7,084 bases of DNA, taken from NCBI GenBank assembly GCA_022712075.1, contig JALAHE010000109.1, positions 1-7,084 of the forward strand. The letters run 5' to 3'. The stretch comes from Galactobacter sp. Its GTDB lineage: Bacteria; Actinomycetota; Actinomycetes; Actinomycetales; Micrococcaceae. Both the position numbers and the translations under genes were made by a program. This document shows positions 5,814 through 7,084 of this stretch, one piece after another. The stretch's first letter is position 1, and every line of letters begins with the position of its first letter. The notes below the pieces were generated by a model, which was not told the origin of the DNA, searched no databases, and worked only from the letters and a program-made list of their open reading frames with translations.

Positions 5814-5856
5814 CGAACTAAGCAGTTCGTCAAGTGACTTGAATGCGTCGGCGCAT
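5814..5856. promoter_or_regulatory. Three abutting inverted repeats between M81 and ROK genes (candidate operators)
   Basis: Three dyads follow each other with no base between them: CGAACT-AAGC-AGTTCG (5814-5829), TCAAGT-G-ACTTGA (5830-5842) and ATGCG-TCGG-CGCAT (5843-5856). All arms are perfect. The arm sequences differ, so they are not copies of one site. The block lies between divergent genes for a hydrolase and a ROK regulator, where an operator is expected, and overlaps a possible plus-strand -35. Which protein binds, if any, cannot be told from sequence alone. Confidence 0.55.
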
Positions 5857-5868
5857 CGGTGACATTCT
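5839..5868 (+). promoter_or_regulatory. Candidate promoter for the ROK gene
   Basis: TTGAAT (5839-5844) and CATTCT (5863-5868) are separated by 18 bp. The -35 match is fair and the -10 match poor (3 of 6). It would start transcription about 35-40 nt before GTG 5913, and its -35 overlaps the second palindrome, a typical repressor position. Low confidence. Confidence 0.25.
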
Positions 5869-5912
5869 CACGCGGACGGCTGAACCCGGTGCCGCCTTCG
5901 AAAGGGATGCTC

Positions 5913-7082
5913 GTGAACCAGTCAACACCCACGTCGGCGGGGACGATCTTCCACCTGATCAAGACCGGGGCGGCCACCACCCGGGCCGAGCTGGCCCGTC
6001 ACACCGGGGCCTCGGCCTCGACCATGGCACTGCGCATCGACGAGCTACTGCAGGCCGGCTACATCGAGGAATCCGGGGAGGGCGCCTCCTCCGGCGGCCG
6101 CCGCCCGCGCAATCTCGCAGTGCGGGACGCCCCGGAAGTGGTGGCCGGCATCGATCTGGGCGAGAACCACGCCATCATCGTGCTGCTCAACCGCCGCGGA
6201 GAAACGGTGGCTCAGGCCGTGCACGAGGTCAGCCTGCGCGCGGATCCGGACACGGTGCTCGGCGCCCTCATTCAGCACGTTCGCCAGCTCACCGACGCAA
6301 CGCCCGGCCGCACGCTGGCGGCCCTCGCCATCAGCCTTCCCGGCCCGCTGGACGCCCGCACCGGCCGCCTCCTTTCCCCCACGCGTATGCCGGGCTGGAG
6401 CGGCGTCGACGTGCGCGAGCGGCTCGAGGCGCTGAGCGGGATCCCCTCCCGCGCCAGCAATGACGCCAATTCCATGGCCCTGGCCGAGTACGCCGTCCGC
6501 GAGGGAAGCGTCCGCGACCTGCTCTTTGTGAAGGCCGGAAGCGGCATCGGCACCGGCTCCATCGTTGACGGTTCGCTTTACACCGGCTTCCGCGGCGTCG
6601 CGGGCGACATCTCCCACACGACCCTCACCAACGCCCCGGCGATCCCCTGCTCGTGCGGTCGCGTCGGCTGCCTGGACATGGTGGCCAGCGGCTCCGCCAT
6701 CGTGGAATCCGTCCGGGAGCGCGGCGGCGAGGTGGCCTCGATCGACGACGTCCTGGGACTGGCCAAGCAGGGACACCCGGGCGCAAGCGAGGTGCTGCGC
6801 GAGGCCGGCCGTCGCATCGGCGAGGTGCTCTCCACGATCGTGAACTTCTTCAACCCGCAGGTGCTCGCCCTCGGCGGCCTCCTGGCCACCTCCGACGCCT
6901 TCACCGCCGGCGTGCGCCAGGCCATCTACACGCAGTGCCTGCCCATGACGACGGACCTGCTGGAGATCAGCGTGGCCCAGGCCGGCCGCGCGGCCGGCGC
7001 CGTGGGCATCGCGTGGGACACCCTCGAGAAGAGCCTGCAGCCGGAAAACGTCGACGCCGTGTTGCAGCTGGCCGGGGCCTAG
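5913..7082 (+). CDS. ROK-family transcriptional regulator (NagC/XylR-like)
   Basis: This 389-residue protein has an N-terminal winged helix-turn-helix (about residues 8-70, with TRAELARHTGASASTMALRIDELLQAGYIEE) and a C-terminal ROK sugar-kinase-like domain from about 77. ROK regulators bind DNA and usually sense a sugar or sugar phosphate. The first phosphate motif is DLGENH (81-86) instead of the kinase DxGGT/DxGxT, so ATP-dependent kinase activity is doubtful. The catalytic-type Asp184 is present (SNDANSMALAEY). GSGIGTGSIVDG (209-220) matches the second phosphate motif, and the zinc site is intact: His235 (GDISH) with Cys246, Cys248 and Cys253 in CSCGRVGC. GTG 5913 is chosen because AAAGGG lies six bases upstream; ATG 5907 has no spacer to that RBS, and GTG 5859 has no RBS. 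It is divergent from the M81 gene, and the palindromes between them are likely operators. The effector is unknown. Confidence 0.88.
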   Translation: MNQSTPTSAGTIFHLIKTGAATTRAELARHTGASASTMALRIDELLQAGYIEESGEGASSGGRRPRNLAVRDAPEVVAGIDLGENHAIIVLLNRRGETVAQAVHEVSLRADPDTVLGALIQHVRQLTDATPGRTLAALAISLPGPLDARTGRLLSPTRMPGWSGVDVRERLEALSGIPSRASNDANSMALAEYAVREGSVRDLLFVKAGSGIGTGSIVDGSLYTGFRGVAGDISHTTLTNAPAIPCSCGRVGCLDMVASGSAIVESVRERGGEVASIDDVLGLAKQGHPGASEVLREAGRRIGEVLSTIVNFFNPQVLALGGLLATSDAFTAGVRQAIYTQCLPMTTDLLEISVAQAGRAAGAVGIAWDTLEKSLQPENVDAVLQLAGA

Positions 7083-7084
7083 AG

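Noticed and set aside
5859..5912. Longer ROK protein starting at GTG 5859 or ATG 5907
   Set aside because: GTG 5859 has no RBS and overlaps the edge of the putative promoter. ATG 5907 touches AAAGGG with no spacer. GTG 5913 has that RBS at six bases, although ATG 5907 remains possible.
5705..5980. Upstream extension of the M81 frame to 5980
   Set aside because: The added 92 residues do not resemble the family, run through the divergent regulatory region and overlap the ROK coding sequence. GTG 5704 has a well-spaced RBS.

Overview
This window is uniformly very GC-rich, with GC-heavy third codon positions, Shine-Dalgarno-led ATG/GTG starts and long antisense shadow frames. That points to a high-GC Actinomycetota chromosome. 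A member of Actinomycetaceae or a related family is possible, but this is a guess from gene content and not a demonstrated assignment. No rRNA, tRNA, CRISPR array, insertion sequence or phage gene was seen.

Layout. (1) 1-2450, plus strand: an aliphatic-sulfonate/taurine-type ABC importer. It consists of the C-terminal end of the ATPase (ssuB-like, cut by the window edge), a 252-bp gap holding three strong hairpins, a lipoprotein substrate-binding protein (ssuA-like) and a permease (ssuC-like) that overlaps ssuA by one base. (2) 2451-2587: a convergent intergenic region packed with three hairpins; the first resembles an intrinsic terminator for ssuC. (3) 2588-2998, minus strand: an unrecognised small protein with three predicted membrane segments. 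(4) 3179-3940, plus strand: a TipAL-type MerR regulator. Upstream is a textbook MerR-type promoter, with a 19-bp spacer holding a perfect 15-bp palindrome. (5) 4130-5704, minus strand: an M81/MlrC-family metallopeptidase. (6) 5913-7082, plus strand: a ROK-family winged-helix regulator, divergent from the M81 gene. Three inverted repeats that abut one another lie in the shared 208-bp upstream region.

How the genes may work together. The Ssu-like proteins would bind a sulfonate or similar small organosulfur compound outside the membrane and import it using ATP; no desulfonating monooxygenase is visible here. The MerR/TipA protein probably controls its own promoter and might affect the divergent membrane protein. 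The ROK protein is the obvious candidate regulator of the M81 hydrolase and of itself. The window looks like ordinary accessory metabolism. I found no convincing undescribed multi-gene system; the best unexplained signals are the 59-bp inverted repeat before ssuA and the triple palindrome between the M81 and ROK genes.
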